33,400 bases of DNA, from NCBI RefSeq assembly GCF_021531665.1, contig NZ_JADYUH010000028.1, forward strand, positions 1-33,400. Direction: 5' to 3'. How positions within the stretch are numbered: position 1 is the first letter of the stretch; every line of letters begins with the position of its first letter. Below the pieces are notes generated by a model. It ran no database searches. It was not told the DNA's origin and saw nothing but the letters and a program-made list of their open reading frames with translations. Both the position numbers and the translations under genes were made by a program. Shown here in pieces: positions 8,037 to 14,597 of this stretch. This DNA comes from Prevotellamassilia timonensis. GTDB taxonomy: Bacteria; Bacteroidota; Bacteroidia; Bacteroidales; Bacteroidaceae.

Positions 8037-8052
8037 CCCTCTCTCTCCGCCA
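8037..8052 (+). other. Proposed attachment site: copy of a tRNA-Ser 3' end with CCA
   Basis: CCCTCTCTCTCCGC (8037-8050) is identical to the 3' end of the tRNA-Ser at 13309-13393 (14 of 14), but lies on the opposite strand. It is completed by CCA (8050-8052), and an intrinsic terminator follows four bases later. This is what is expected where an element has inserted into the 3' end of a plus-strand tRNA-Ser gene, with the intact gene lying left of the window. The CT-rich core makes chance similarity less unlikely than for an ordinary 14-mer. Confidence 0.55.
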
Positions 8053-8055
8053 AAG

Positions 8056-8098
8056 TCAGCGTAACGAGTTGTAAAAACAACAAGTTGCGCTGATTTTT
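8056..8098 (+). terminator. Intrinsic terminator after the tRNA-end copy
   Basis: The arms at 8056-8072 and 8077-8093 pair over most of 17 positions (TCAGCG with CGCTGA, AAC with GTT, GTTGT with ACAAC), and TTTTT follows. It probably was the terminator of the tRNA gene whose end is at 8052. A second hairpin, GGCGCA/TGCGCC, follows at about 8107-8126. Confidence 0.75.
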
Positions 8099-8126
8099 CG
8101 TTTAAGGGCGCACCAAATCTGCGCCA

Positions 8127-8471
8127 GAATTTTTCAGGTAATTGAACAAACGTCTTTAATCCACCTTGCAGTGTTGCTTGTCATTGCAAAACACGACAAA
8201 ACGAAGAAACGCCACAAACGAACGTTGTGTGGCAAATCCGATTGGGAGAAAACTTGTGATGATGGAGGAAAGTTCTTTGGTTGGTAATTTGGCAGCATAT
8301 TAAACTTATAGTTTATTTCGAGGCGAAATTTCTAACCAGCATGTTCTAATCTAATCAAGTATACATACAAAATCCCAGGCCTGTAATTGACTTGGGATTA
8401 TTTTGAATGTCAATATTGTGGTATAATGGACTCTTCCAATAAAAAAGGAATGACACCAATAATGTCAATAA
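8127..8471. other. Stretch without a recognisable gene
   Basis: No supported gene is seen. The minus-strand frame ending at 8355 continues from the ATPase remnant below, but it loses recognisable homology at about 8472. Confidence 0.4.
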
Positions 8472-8585
8472 CAGAAAAGATTTGCCACAGCGTCTAATGC
8501 CAGTGATTATCTTTACCTTTCCATTCCAACGCTTACTTATCAAAGCTTCGATGTATTTATTTCTTTGGAAAACCATATCACTCAT
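8472..8585 (-). pseudogene. Remnant of an AAA-type ATPase gene (N-terminus only)
   Basis: The first 38 or so codons read QRNKYIEALISKRW and KIITGIRRCGKSFLL, with a Walker A motif (GIRRCGKS). This is the start of the ATP-binding proteins with a C-terminal DUF4143 domain that are common in Bacteroidota (400 residues or so). After the P-loop the frame runs into unrelated sequence and stops at 8355, so more than 80 percent of the gene is gone. It belongs to the decayed patch between the integrated elements. Confidence 0.7.
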
Positions 8586-8647
8586 ATTACTACAATATCA
8601 GTCGCACTGTTCGACCTTTTTTGCAGTGCAAGGTTATGGAATTTAAA

Positions 8648-8979
8648 TTAACCCAAGTTTGATGCCATAAAAATTTTCAACTATTTTGGGGAGTATTTGT
8701 GAGGATAACTATCTGTATATCAGTAATGGCATCCTGCGAAACTGAATTGTAGTACACAGAAGTTTTGCTGGGAGGTGGTATCTTTGCCCCCGATATGCAC
8801 TTCATGTTTCCACATAGATTCAATCCGAGGACGCAGCGCAATGAAGGGTACTACCGCATCAAGGAGTCTTTCCGTGGAATCAAAATCAAGAAAAGTTTGT
8901 AGTACACAGCGCCGCAATTGAAAATCGTAAAGTGCTGGACAGCAGAAAAACGGAGAATTGAATGTCAAACTTGGGTTAA
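8648..8979. mobile_element. MITE-like element with 15-bp terminal inverted repeats
   Basis: TTAACCCAAGTTTGA (8648-8662) and TCAAACTTGGGTTAA (8965-8979) are exact inverse copies enclosing 332 bases with no transposase. Inside, GTAGTACACAG occurs twice (about 8750 and 8899), in direct orientation. The right end overlaps the stop codon of the rhuM gene (8976-8978). I see no clear target-site duplication and cannot name the parent insertion sequence. Confidence 0.6.
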
Positions 8980-10004
8980 CTCTCGTCGCTATCACGATTG
9001 TCCTTACCACCCAAAAGCTTCTTCTGCTCTCGCTCAAAATTTTCGAGGAAGTGTATTTCTACAGGGGAGAGTTCATTCTTGGTACGCTCCTTGAACTTGT
9101 CGTATTCCGCATCCGCTTTCTCCTTTGCCAACTTTGCAGAAATCTTGCCAGCATGAGTAAGAATGTCTTTTCGGGAGATGCGGAGGAAGTCATCGAGGAT
9201 ATTAATCCAATCCTTCATATACATAGGACGATGTTCTTCTGCCTGCATTTCGGCAAAATCGAGATAGAGGCTTACTATGCGGTTCAAGGATGTTATCTCT
9301 TCTTTCGTCAGATAGTTCTTTGCAACTTCTGCTTCGGGCTTGGTGGGCATAGCTCCGGCCCATGTAGTTAGTCCCATGAAGTCCTTTTGTGAATCAGCTC
9401 GCTCGTAGATAATTTCGGCTGCCGTGTGCCCATGGACAGAGTAGTGCATCTTGTTCTGTACCGTCTTGAAGAACTGCTGTGTCATTTCCACTCGTGGGTC
9501 ATAGTCGATGCTGAGGGCATATATTTCAAGCACCTTGCGGTAGAACACCTTCTCACTTGAACGAATGTCTCTGATACGGGCAAGCAGTTCGTCGAAGTAA
9601 TTTCCACCGCCGGCACGTTTCAACAAATCATCATTCAGAGCAAAACCTTTCACGATATATTCCTTTAGCACCTTGGTTGCCCAAATCCTGAACTGAACAC
9701 CACGATAAGAGTGAACCCGATAACCGACGCTTATGATCATGTCGAGGTTGTAGAAGGCAATCTTCCTCTCCACCTTTCGTTCGCCCTCATTTTGAACAGT
9801 TGCAAAAAATGCAACAGTTGCCGCTTCTTCCAACTCACCATCCTCCAACACATTCTTTATATGTCTGGATATGGTAGATTTGTTTCTCTGGAAAAGTTCC
9901 GCCATTTGGTCTGCCGAGAGCCACACAGTGTCGTTCTCAAGCCTGACCTCGATCTTCGATTCTCCATCGGGCGTTTGGTATAATATGATTTGTCCTTTAT
10001 CCAT
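8976..10004 (-). CDS. rhuM: RhuM-family protein
   Basis: The protein has 342 residues, close to the usual length of RhuM (virulence protein RhuM/Fic-associated) proteins. The N-terminus reads LYQTPDGESKIEVRLENDTV, then LSADQMAELFQRNKSTISRH, a helix-turn-helix, and NLDMIISVGYRVHS with FRIWATKVLKEYI, all typical of the family. The C-terminal third carries ITSLNRIVSLYLDFAEMQA and a charged tail. The function is not settled in the family; such genes occur in defence and mobility islands. A 70-residue HTH gene ends seven bases upstream, so the two form an operon. The TAA stop lies inside the inverted repeat of the MITE-like element at 8648-8979, so the C-terminal residues may have been altered by the insertion. 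Confidence 0.85.
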   Translation of the reverse strand: MDKGQIILYQTPDGESKIEVRLENDTVWLSADQMAELFQRNKSTISRHIKNVLEDGELEEAATVAFFATVQNEGERKVERKIAFYNLDMIISVGYRVHSYRGVQFRIWATKVLKEYIVKGFALNDDLLKRAGGGNYFDELLARIRDIRSSEKVFYRKVLEIYALSIDYDPRVEMTQQFFKTVQNKMHYSVHGHTAAEIIYERADSQKDFMGLTTWAGAMPTKPEAEVAKNYLTKEEITSLNRIVSLYLDFAEMQAEEHRPMYMKDWINILDDFLRISRKDILTHAGKISAKLAKEKADAEYDKFKERTKNELSPVEIHFLENFEREQKKLLGGKDNRDSDES

Positions 10005-10010
10005 TGTGTG

Positions 10011-10223
10011 TTATTGTTTGTTTCTTCCGTTCAGCAATTCTCGTATATCAATATCCAAGATGTCCGCTATCTTATCGAGGATTTTGAGAGACGGCTGTGT
10101 GGTATTGCTGCACCATTTAGACAGCGTTACAGGAGAGATTCCGAGTTCTCCAGACAACCATTTTGCCGTTCTCTTCTTCTCGACCAACACCAGCTTTATT
10201 CTATTTATGTCTTTACCTTTCAT
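10011..10223 (-). CDS. Small XRE-family HTH regulator
   Basis: The 70-residue protein is a single Cro/CI-type helix-turn-helix: AKWLSGELGISPVTLSKWCS followed by PSLKILDKIADILDIDIREL. It has no other domain. It precedes rhuM with six bases between stop and start, so it probably regulates its own operon. A toxin-antitoxin role is possible but nothing in the sequence shows one. Confidence 0.85.
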   Translation of the reverse strand: MKGKDINRIKLVLVEKKRTAKWLSGELGISPVTLSKWCSNTTQPSLKILDKIADILDIDIRELLNGRNKQ

Positions 10224-10453
10224 AATAAATCAATTAAATTTTAGGACTAAGTTATTACCTTTTTCGAGATAAACGAAGAAAATCTGACAAATCTATATTC
10301 CTGAAGATGAAATTTAATATTTGTTGCTTTGTCTGGTTGTCGATATTGTTTCGGAGCGGTTGGCAAATAAGGATGAATGGTAAAATACAATCCCTTTTAG
10401 ATTCCCTTATACGAGGCTGTAATAGGTCTTGTTTTTACCTTCCTTTTTATTAC
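10224..10453. other. Upstream region of the HTH-rhuM operon
   Basis: No gene is supported here. The part next to 10223 is expected to hold the leftward operon promoter; no clear TAnnTTTG element was found. Confidence 0.3.
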
Positions 10454-10715
10454 TGTCCGCTAAACATGTTTTTGTGTCGAATAATACGGTTTTTGGCGAA
10501 AGACAAGCCCCCTCTTAAGAGGTAACAACGGCTGTCCGCTAAAAATTCCGTCTCTCGCACGACATAAACCTAACCGTGAATGGCTATATTTGCTATTTTG
10601 AGGCATATTCTGTCCCTTTACAGCAACCAAAAGACTACTTGTGCGTCCAGTATATCGGCTGTCCGAGAAAATAGAAGTCCCTGAAATCACCAAAGATTTT
10701 TAGCGGACACCAATA
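10454..10715. mobile_element. MITE-like element with TGTCCGCTAAAAAT ends; repeat copy 2
   Basis: TGTCCGCTAAAAAT (10533-10546) and its inverse ATTTTTAGCGGACA (10696-10709) enclose 177 bases without a gene. A further left-end-like copy, TGTCCGCTAAA, lies at 10454-10464, so a nested or longer unit is possible. Bases 10630-10715 are identical to 5813-5898. The match extends six bases beyond the inverted repeat (CCAATA). No clear target duplication is seen. The ends look like those of an insertion sequence, but I do not name the family. Confidence 0.65.
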
Positions 10716-10775
10716 TTATTTTTTAGAACATTATCATTCTCATGAGTACAATTTGAAGAAAATTAAATTGAGAAT

Positions 10776-11150
10776 ATGAGAAAGATAAGAACAATAAAAG
10801 ATAAAGATACAATCATCAGTGAGATGCTAGAAAGTGTGTTGGTATGTGTGAATAAACTGAAAGAAGGTTTAGAAATGCTGTCTGATCAGCACTCTAAATT
10901 ACAAGAAGAGAACAGAACTCAAGAAAAGATAAAGAACAGGCAAGAGGTTACTCTTATTCATGGAGTGAGTGGATTAGCAAAGCATCTGGGTTGTGGTAAG
11001 AACAAAGCACAGAACATTCTAAACAGCAATATACTTCAAGAAGAAGGCATAGCATACAGAGTAGGGAACAGATGGATTATTAATTCAAATTCTCTTGATG
11101 GATTGCTTGCAGAAAACCCAGAAATATTGAAATGCAACTGTGTTGCATAA
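10776..11150 (+). CDS. DUF3853-like small DNA-binding protein
   Basis: The protein has 124 residues. The N-terminal half is a charged helix, probably a coiled coil. The C-terminal half, LIHGVSGLAKHLGCGKNKAQ with ILQEEGIAYRVGNRWII, is a HTH of the DUF3853 type, in which a GC-S/G-K-x-T/K turn is followed by a short wing. Such proteins are common in Bacteroidota integrative elements and probably act in excision or replication; the role is inferred. The gene ends in a terminator (11176-11216) followed by att-like array B. A truncated paralogue at 12902-13084 has the same arrangement before array C. Confidence 0.65.
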   Translation: MRKIRTIKDKDTIISEMLESVLVCVNKLKEGLEMLSDQHSKLQEENRTQEKIKNRQEVTLIHGVSGLAKHLGCGKNKAQNILNSNILQEEGIAYRVGNRWIINSNSLDGLLAENPEILKCNCVA

Positions 11151-11175
11151 AGAAAATAGATACAATATTTGTAAG

Positions 11176-11216
11176 AATGCTCAGTACAGAAAGACAAATC
11201 TTCAGTATTGAGCATT
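11176..11216 (+). terminator. Terminator after the DUF3853-like gene
   Basis: AATGCTCA (11176-11183) pairs with TGAGCATT (11209-11216), with partial pairing continuing inward, and TTATTTGTTT follows. Confidence 0.6.
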
Positions 11217-11232
11217 TATTTGTTTACAACTA

Positions 11233-11314
11233 TTAGGTTTTCCTAGGATACTTTAGGAATGAGGTTTCCTTTTGTTCTCTTGAATATGAATTATTAATGG
11301 GTCTGAGTTTGGGT
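11233..11314 (+). repeat. att-like array B
   Basis: TTAGG (11233), CTAGG (11243) and TTAGG (11253) lie 10 bases apart. ATGGGTCTGAGTTTGGGT follows at 11297-11314. Array C at 13165 has the same parts with the same 59-60 base offset. No copy of the tRNA end is found next to this array. Confidence 0.65.
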
Positions 11315-11411
11315 CACATATTATAAAGACTTCGTGAATACATATAGATATGGATTTCGCTAATTTTCGCATTCTCAATTATCGGAAGATTCCATATTTA
11401 TTTCAACAGCC

Positions 11412-11909
11412 TTATTCTTTAGTAATATGCTTCTCTAGCCATTGCAAGCATTCTTTATTTGAAATGTAAGCCAACACAGAGTATTTTGTTTCATCACATT
11501 GAACTTTACTGTTAAGAATACAATCTTTCATAGCTAATATCGCTTCTTTGTATGGAGTCAATAATTGTATGGTTTCATTAAAATATTGGTGAATTAGCAC
11601 TTTGTCATTGTTTGTGGAATACATTACATAATCTCGGTCTGTTCCGTATGCTAATGTTTTTGATTTCTTATATCCGCAGATATACTCTGATACACATCCT
11701 GCTATCTTAAAACGTACATATTCTTCATCGGAACAATCATAGTTGTCAGATATGATGATGTGACCATCTATTCTGTCTGCATCAGCCTTGACATATAATT
11801 TTATAAGATTATTTGTATTGATAATGCCATGGATATAGCCAACGATTAAATGTCCAAGTTCATGGATTATTGCCTTAATAAATAGATTATCTTTTCTGTA
11901 GTCAAACAT
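11412..11909 (-). CDS. Small M41-like zinc metalloprotease
   Basis: The protein has 165 residues. AIIHELGHLIVGYIHG (HExxH at 16-20) is a zinc-protease motif. Farther on, RFKIAGCVSEYICG with YGTDRDY resembles the AGGxAEE..FG..S.D segment of the M41 (FtsH) peptidase domain, in which an Asp is the third zinc ligand (here Asp91 or Asp93). There is no AAA domain or membrane segment, so this is a free-standing, soluble minimal peptidase, a type found in mobile elements; its substrate is unknown. It is transcribed away from the gp88-like gene. An ATAAGGTGTA-containing AT-rich block (11921-11943) is just upstream. Confidence 0.6.
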   Translation of the reverse strand: MFDYRKDNLFIKAIIHELGHLIVGYIHGIINTNNLIKLYVKADADRIDGHIIISDNYDCSDEEYVRFKIAGCVSEYICGYKKSKTLAYGTDRDYVMYSTNNDKVLIHQYFNETIQLLTPYKEAILAMKDCILNSKVQCDETKYSVLAYISNKECLQWLEKHITKE

Positions 11910-12049
11910 TTTCCAAATTATATTACACCTTATATAATATATAACGAGATATACTCAGAATTATCGTCCTTTTGAACTTTTTTTTATGTAGAGTAAAACT
12001 AAACTTGTTTTTACGAGTATAATATGTAGAAAACTAAAATAAAAATAAT

Positions 12050-12850
12050 ATGCTCGAAAAAAAGAAAATTACTAATCTCATCATGCTGATGCAGCAAGAC
12101 ATTCATGAGTATGAACTGAAGTACCATGGTGAGTTTGCAGAGAACCCTCATGTTGGTCTCGGCAACAAGAAGACAAGATGTGTCAACGAGGCAACACTTC
12201 CTATTATTACTTGTCATCCTTCATGTGTAAACAAGTGTGCCGATACATGCTATGTAATTAATATTATGACCTATCCTCGTCCAAATTGTAGGCGTTGTCA
12301 AGCACGCAATACAGTATTAAGGAGGATAGATCCTTATCGCTATTACGATTTCTTCTATAAGGAAGCCGAACGAATGAATCTGCCCATCAGGCTCTCTGAT
12401 GGTGGAGACTTCGAGGATGCCGTTCAGGTACAAGCTTGTATTGCAGCGGCAAAACGTCACCCAATGGTTCAAGCAATCGGATACACCAAAAGAGTAGAGT
12501 TGCTTTCTGAGTTTCGGGATGCACCGGCCAACCTTCATATTCGTTATTCAACATGGCAAAATGACGATATCAATACAAAAACCGCTACTGACCTTGGTTT
12601 TAATCTTTCTACAGTTGTATACGATGGTTCAGGAAATTGTCCTTATCAGATAAGTCTTGCACGGTTCCGCAAACATAAGGTTGCAATAGCAAAAGAATTG
12701 CGGGCTGATGGAGTAGACGCAAAAACCGCAAATAGAATGGCAGAGAAAAAAACAGAGTCTCTTGTTACTGTTCATCATTGCAAGAACTGTGCTTTGCAAA
12801 TGTGCGGTTGCTTCAAAGATGGTACGGATATAAGATTTAACGTTGTTTGA
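12050..12850 (+). CDS. gp88-like cysteine-rich phage-type protein
   Basis: The protein has 266 residues and a cysteine-rich N-terminal region (CHPSC, CADTC, CRRC between about 57 and 85) followed by RYYDFFYKEAERMNLPIRLS, DGGDF, AIGYTKR and HIRYSTWQND, and a C-terminal HHCKNCALQMCGCF. The order Cys cluster, R..N, GDF, YT+R, S.W and final Cys cluster is that of the phage gene-product-88 family. The conserved cysteines suggest a metal or Fe-S site, but the reaction is unknown. It is a phage- or element-borne accessory gene. The start ATG at 12050 is preceded by an AT-rich stretch with TATAAT (12018-12023). Confidence 0.65.
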   Translation: MLEKKKITNLIMLMQQDIHEYELKYHGEFAENPHVGLGNKKTRCVNEATLPIITCHPSCVNKCADTCYVINIMTYPRPNCRRCQARNTVLRRIDPYRYYDFFYKEAERMNLPIRLSDGGDFEDAVQVQACIAAAKRHPMVQAIGYTKRVELLSEFRDAPANLHIRYSTWQNDDINTKTATDLGFNLSTVVYDGSGNCPYQISLARFRKHKVAIAKELRADGVDAKTANRMAEKKTESLVTVHHCKNCALQMCGCFKDGTDIRFNVV

Positions 12851-12901
12851 TAACTTTGAAAATCTTTAGAACGTGTACTGCGGTTGTAAACTACAGTTCA
12901 C

Positions 12902-13084
12902 ATTTATAGTCTATCAAAGTATCTAAGTTGTAGTCGCACAAAGTCTCAAGACATTCTCAACAGTGGAGTGTTACAAGACAAAGGTATAGCATACAGAGTA
13001 GGGACAAGATGGGTTATCAATGCCGATATGCTGCAAGAACTATTAGAGGACGATCCAGAATTCTTAGGTAGAAGAGTAGCATAG
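12902..13084 (+). pseudogene. 3' remnant of a second DUF3853-like gene
   Basis: The open frame reads SKYLSCSRTKSQDIL, then GVLQDKGIAYRVGTRW and VINADMLQELLEDDPEFL, ending RRVA and a TAG. It aligns along its length with the C-terminal half of the gene at 10776-11150 (for example GIAYRVGxRWxIN in both). The N-terminal half is missing; homology starts near 12902, just after the gp88-like gene. A strong terminator and array C follow it. It marks the worn end of an element related to the one ending at array B. Confidence 0.75.
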
Positions 13085-13116
13085 AATGAAGACTCTCACA
13101 TGAGAACATTGAGAAT

Positions 13117-13154
13117 TAACCCGGCAAGAGGAATGAGAAACTCTTGCCGGGTTA
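13117..13154 (+). terminator. Strong terminator
   Basis: AACCCGGCAAGAG (13118-13130) pairs perfectly with CTCTTGCCGGGTT (13141-13153), followed by ATTTGCTTTT. Confidence 0.8.
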
Positions 13155-13164
13155 TTTGCTTTTA

Positions 13165-13246
13165 TTAGGTATTCCTTGGAATTGTTAGGATTAGACTTTT
13201 AAGTAAATCTCTTGATTACAGGAGTCTAATGGGTCTGATTTTGGGT
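13165..13246 (+). repeat. att-like array C, next to tRNA-Ser
   Basis: TTAGG (13165), CTTGG (13175) and TTAGG (13185) lie 10 bases apart. ATGGGTCTGATTTTGGGT follows at 13229-13246. The array ends 62 bases from the 3' end of the tRNA-Ser gene, where an integrase would be expected to recombine. Confidence 0.7.
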
Positions 13247-13308
13247 TGCAGAGAAAAAGAAAAACGTTCTAACTCGTTGATTATCAACTTGTTAAAACGT
13301 TTATCCAG

Positions 13309-13393
13309 CGGAGAGAGAGGGATTCGAACCCCCGGTACCTCTCGGTACGACGGTTTTCAAGACCGTTGTAATCGACCACTCTACCATCTCTCC
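13309..13393 (-). tRNA. tRNA-Ser (anticodon UGA)
   Basis: Read on the minus strand, acceptor arms GGAGAGA and TCTCTCC pair, with discriminator G. The anticodon loop is CTTGAAA (anticodon TGA). A long variable arm, CCGAGAGGTACCGG-like, marks class II serine tRNA, and the T loop GGTTCGAATCC is present. CCA is not encoded (CTGG follows). Length is 85. The 3' end faces the accessory block on its left, as expected for an integration target. Confidence 0.95.
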
Positions 13394-13572
13394 TTGCGGA
13401 AAAACCTGTCTGCTCTTGACGAGTAGAACGGTGGTTTTTGTTTTGTGGGTGCAAAGATAGGGTTTTGTTTTATGACAGGAAAGTTTTTGTGCGTTTTTTT
13501 GTTTTAGGAAGAAAGATGTGGTTGGGGAAGTGCGTGAAGAAGTGTGCGCTGTCGCATGTGGTGCAATTTCCT

Positions 13573-14376
13573 TCACGCCGGGAGGTGGAAGAGTCGGAGG
13601 GTGTTGTCAAGGATGGTGGTTTCGACGTCTGCCACGGGGAGTTCATAGGTCTCCGCGAGTTTGCGGATGACGAAGGGGACGTAGGAAGGTTCGTTGCGGG
13701 TGCCGCGATGCGGGGCGGGGGTGAGATAGGGCGCATCGGTTTCGACCACGAGGCGGGAGAGCGGTACGGCGGCGCGGAGCGTGGCGGCAAGTTTTGCGTT
13801 TTTGAAGGTCACGACCCCGCCGATGCCAAGGAAGAAGTTTGGAAAGCGGGTCAGCAGTTCTTGTGCTTGCTCGGCGGAGCCGCTGAAGCAGTGGAACACG
13901 CCCCGCAGGATGTTGGCATTCCCGCCATGACCGGCGATGATGTCAAGGAGTGCTTCAACCAGTTCTCGGTGTGCGGAGCGGGTGTGAATGACCAGAGGCA
14001 GGTTGTGGGTGATTGCCCACTCGGCTTGTCGTTTGAAGGTCTCCGTCTGTTCCTCTCGCCGACTTTTGTCCCAATAGAGGTCGATGCCCACCTCTCCAAC
14101 TGCCACGAATTTTTCGGGTGTTTCGCTGAGCATCTGTTCCATCCGGTCGAGCAGCGGCGTTGGGTCTTCCGGCAGTTCGGTGGGATGAAGTCCCATCATG
14201 GGGAAGCAGAAACCGGGATAGTCTTCCGCCATCTTCATCATGGGTTGCAGGCTGGCTTCGTCAATGTTGGGGAGCAGCAAGGCACGTGCTCCTGCTTTTC
14301 TCGCATGCTCCACTACTTCTGCGCGGTCTGCGTCAAATTCTTCTGTGTAGATGTGAGTGTGGGTGTCGATGAACAT
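13573..14376 (-). CDS. tatD: TatD-family metal-dependent hydrolase
   Basis: The protein has 267 residues and the full TatD set: MFIDTHTHIY (HxH metal ligands at 6 and 8), FVAVGEVGIDLYW (Glu ligand), LVIHTRSAH, GVFHCFSGS (His ligands) and VVETDAPYLTP (Asp ligand). TatD proteins are 3'-5' DNases in DNA repair and D-tyrosyl-tRNA or general phosphodiester hydrolases. The frame is open further upstream, but Met at 14376 starts the conserved first strand and gives the family length. It is the last gene of the minus-strand run porQ, cmk, polyprenyl synthetase, tatD; the gap to the synthetase stop is about 200 bases and holds a duplicated segment. Confidence 0.92.
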   Translation of the reverse strand: MFIDTHTHIYTEEFDADRAEVVEHARKAGARALLLPNIDEASLQPMMKMAEDYPGFCFPMMGLHPTELPEDPTPLLDRMEQMLSETPEKFVAVGEVGIDLYWDKSRREEQTETFKRQAEWAITHNLPLVIHTRSAHRELVEALLDIIAGHGGNANILRGVFHCFSGSAEQAQELLTRFPNFFLGIGGVVTFKNAKLAATLRAAVPLSRLVVETDAPYLTPAPHRGTRNEPSYVPFVIRKLAETYELPVADVETTILDNTLRLFHLPA

Positions 14377-14500
14377 GGGAGGATGGATGGTAAAAAGGGT
14401 GGGAAGGACAACGGATTCGGAGGTTGCTGAAAGGTCAAAAGGGACGGCACGGACGTGAGGCATGAACGGGCATCGGCTCTTTGACCTCTCTGTTTTTGGG

Positions 14501-14597
14501 GTCTAATAGTTCCCTTTCTATACTTGTCTTTTCAGCCAAATGCCCTTCAGAAAATTTTGATGTCTAATAGTCCCCTTCCTATACTTGTCTTTTCAGC
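14501..14597. repeat. Duplicated 36-bp segment at the end of the polyprenyl synthetase gene
   Basis: Bases 14501-14536 and 14562-14597 match at 34 of 36 positions. The second copy contains the last codons (LLKRQV) and the stop of the synthetase gene; the first is an extra tail copy past the stop. Confidence 0.85.

Noticed and set aside
8976-10223. HTH-rhuM pair as a toxin-antitoxin system
   Set aside because: The layout fits, but neither protein has a known toxin or antitoxin motif, so it is left as an operon of unknown role.
13438-14430. 330-codon plus-strand ORF opposite tatD
   Set aside because: Antisense of a clear TatD gene, no domain.
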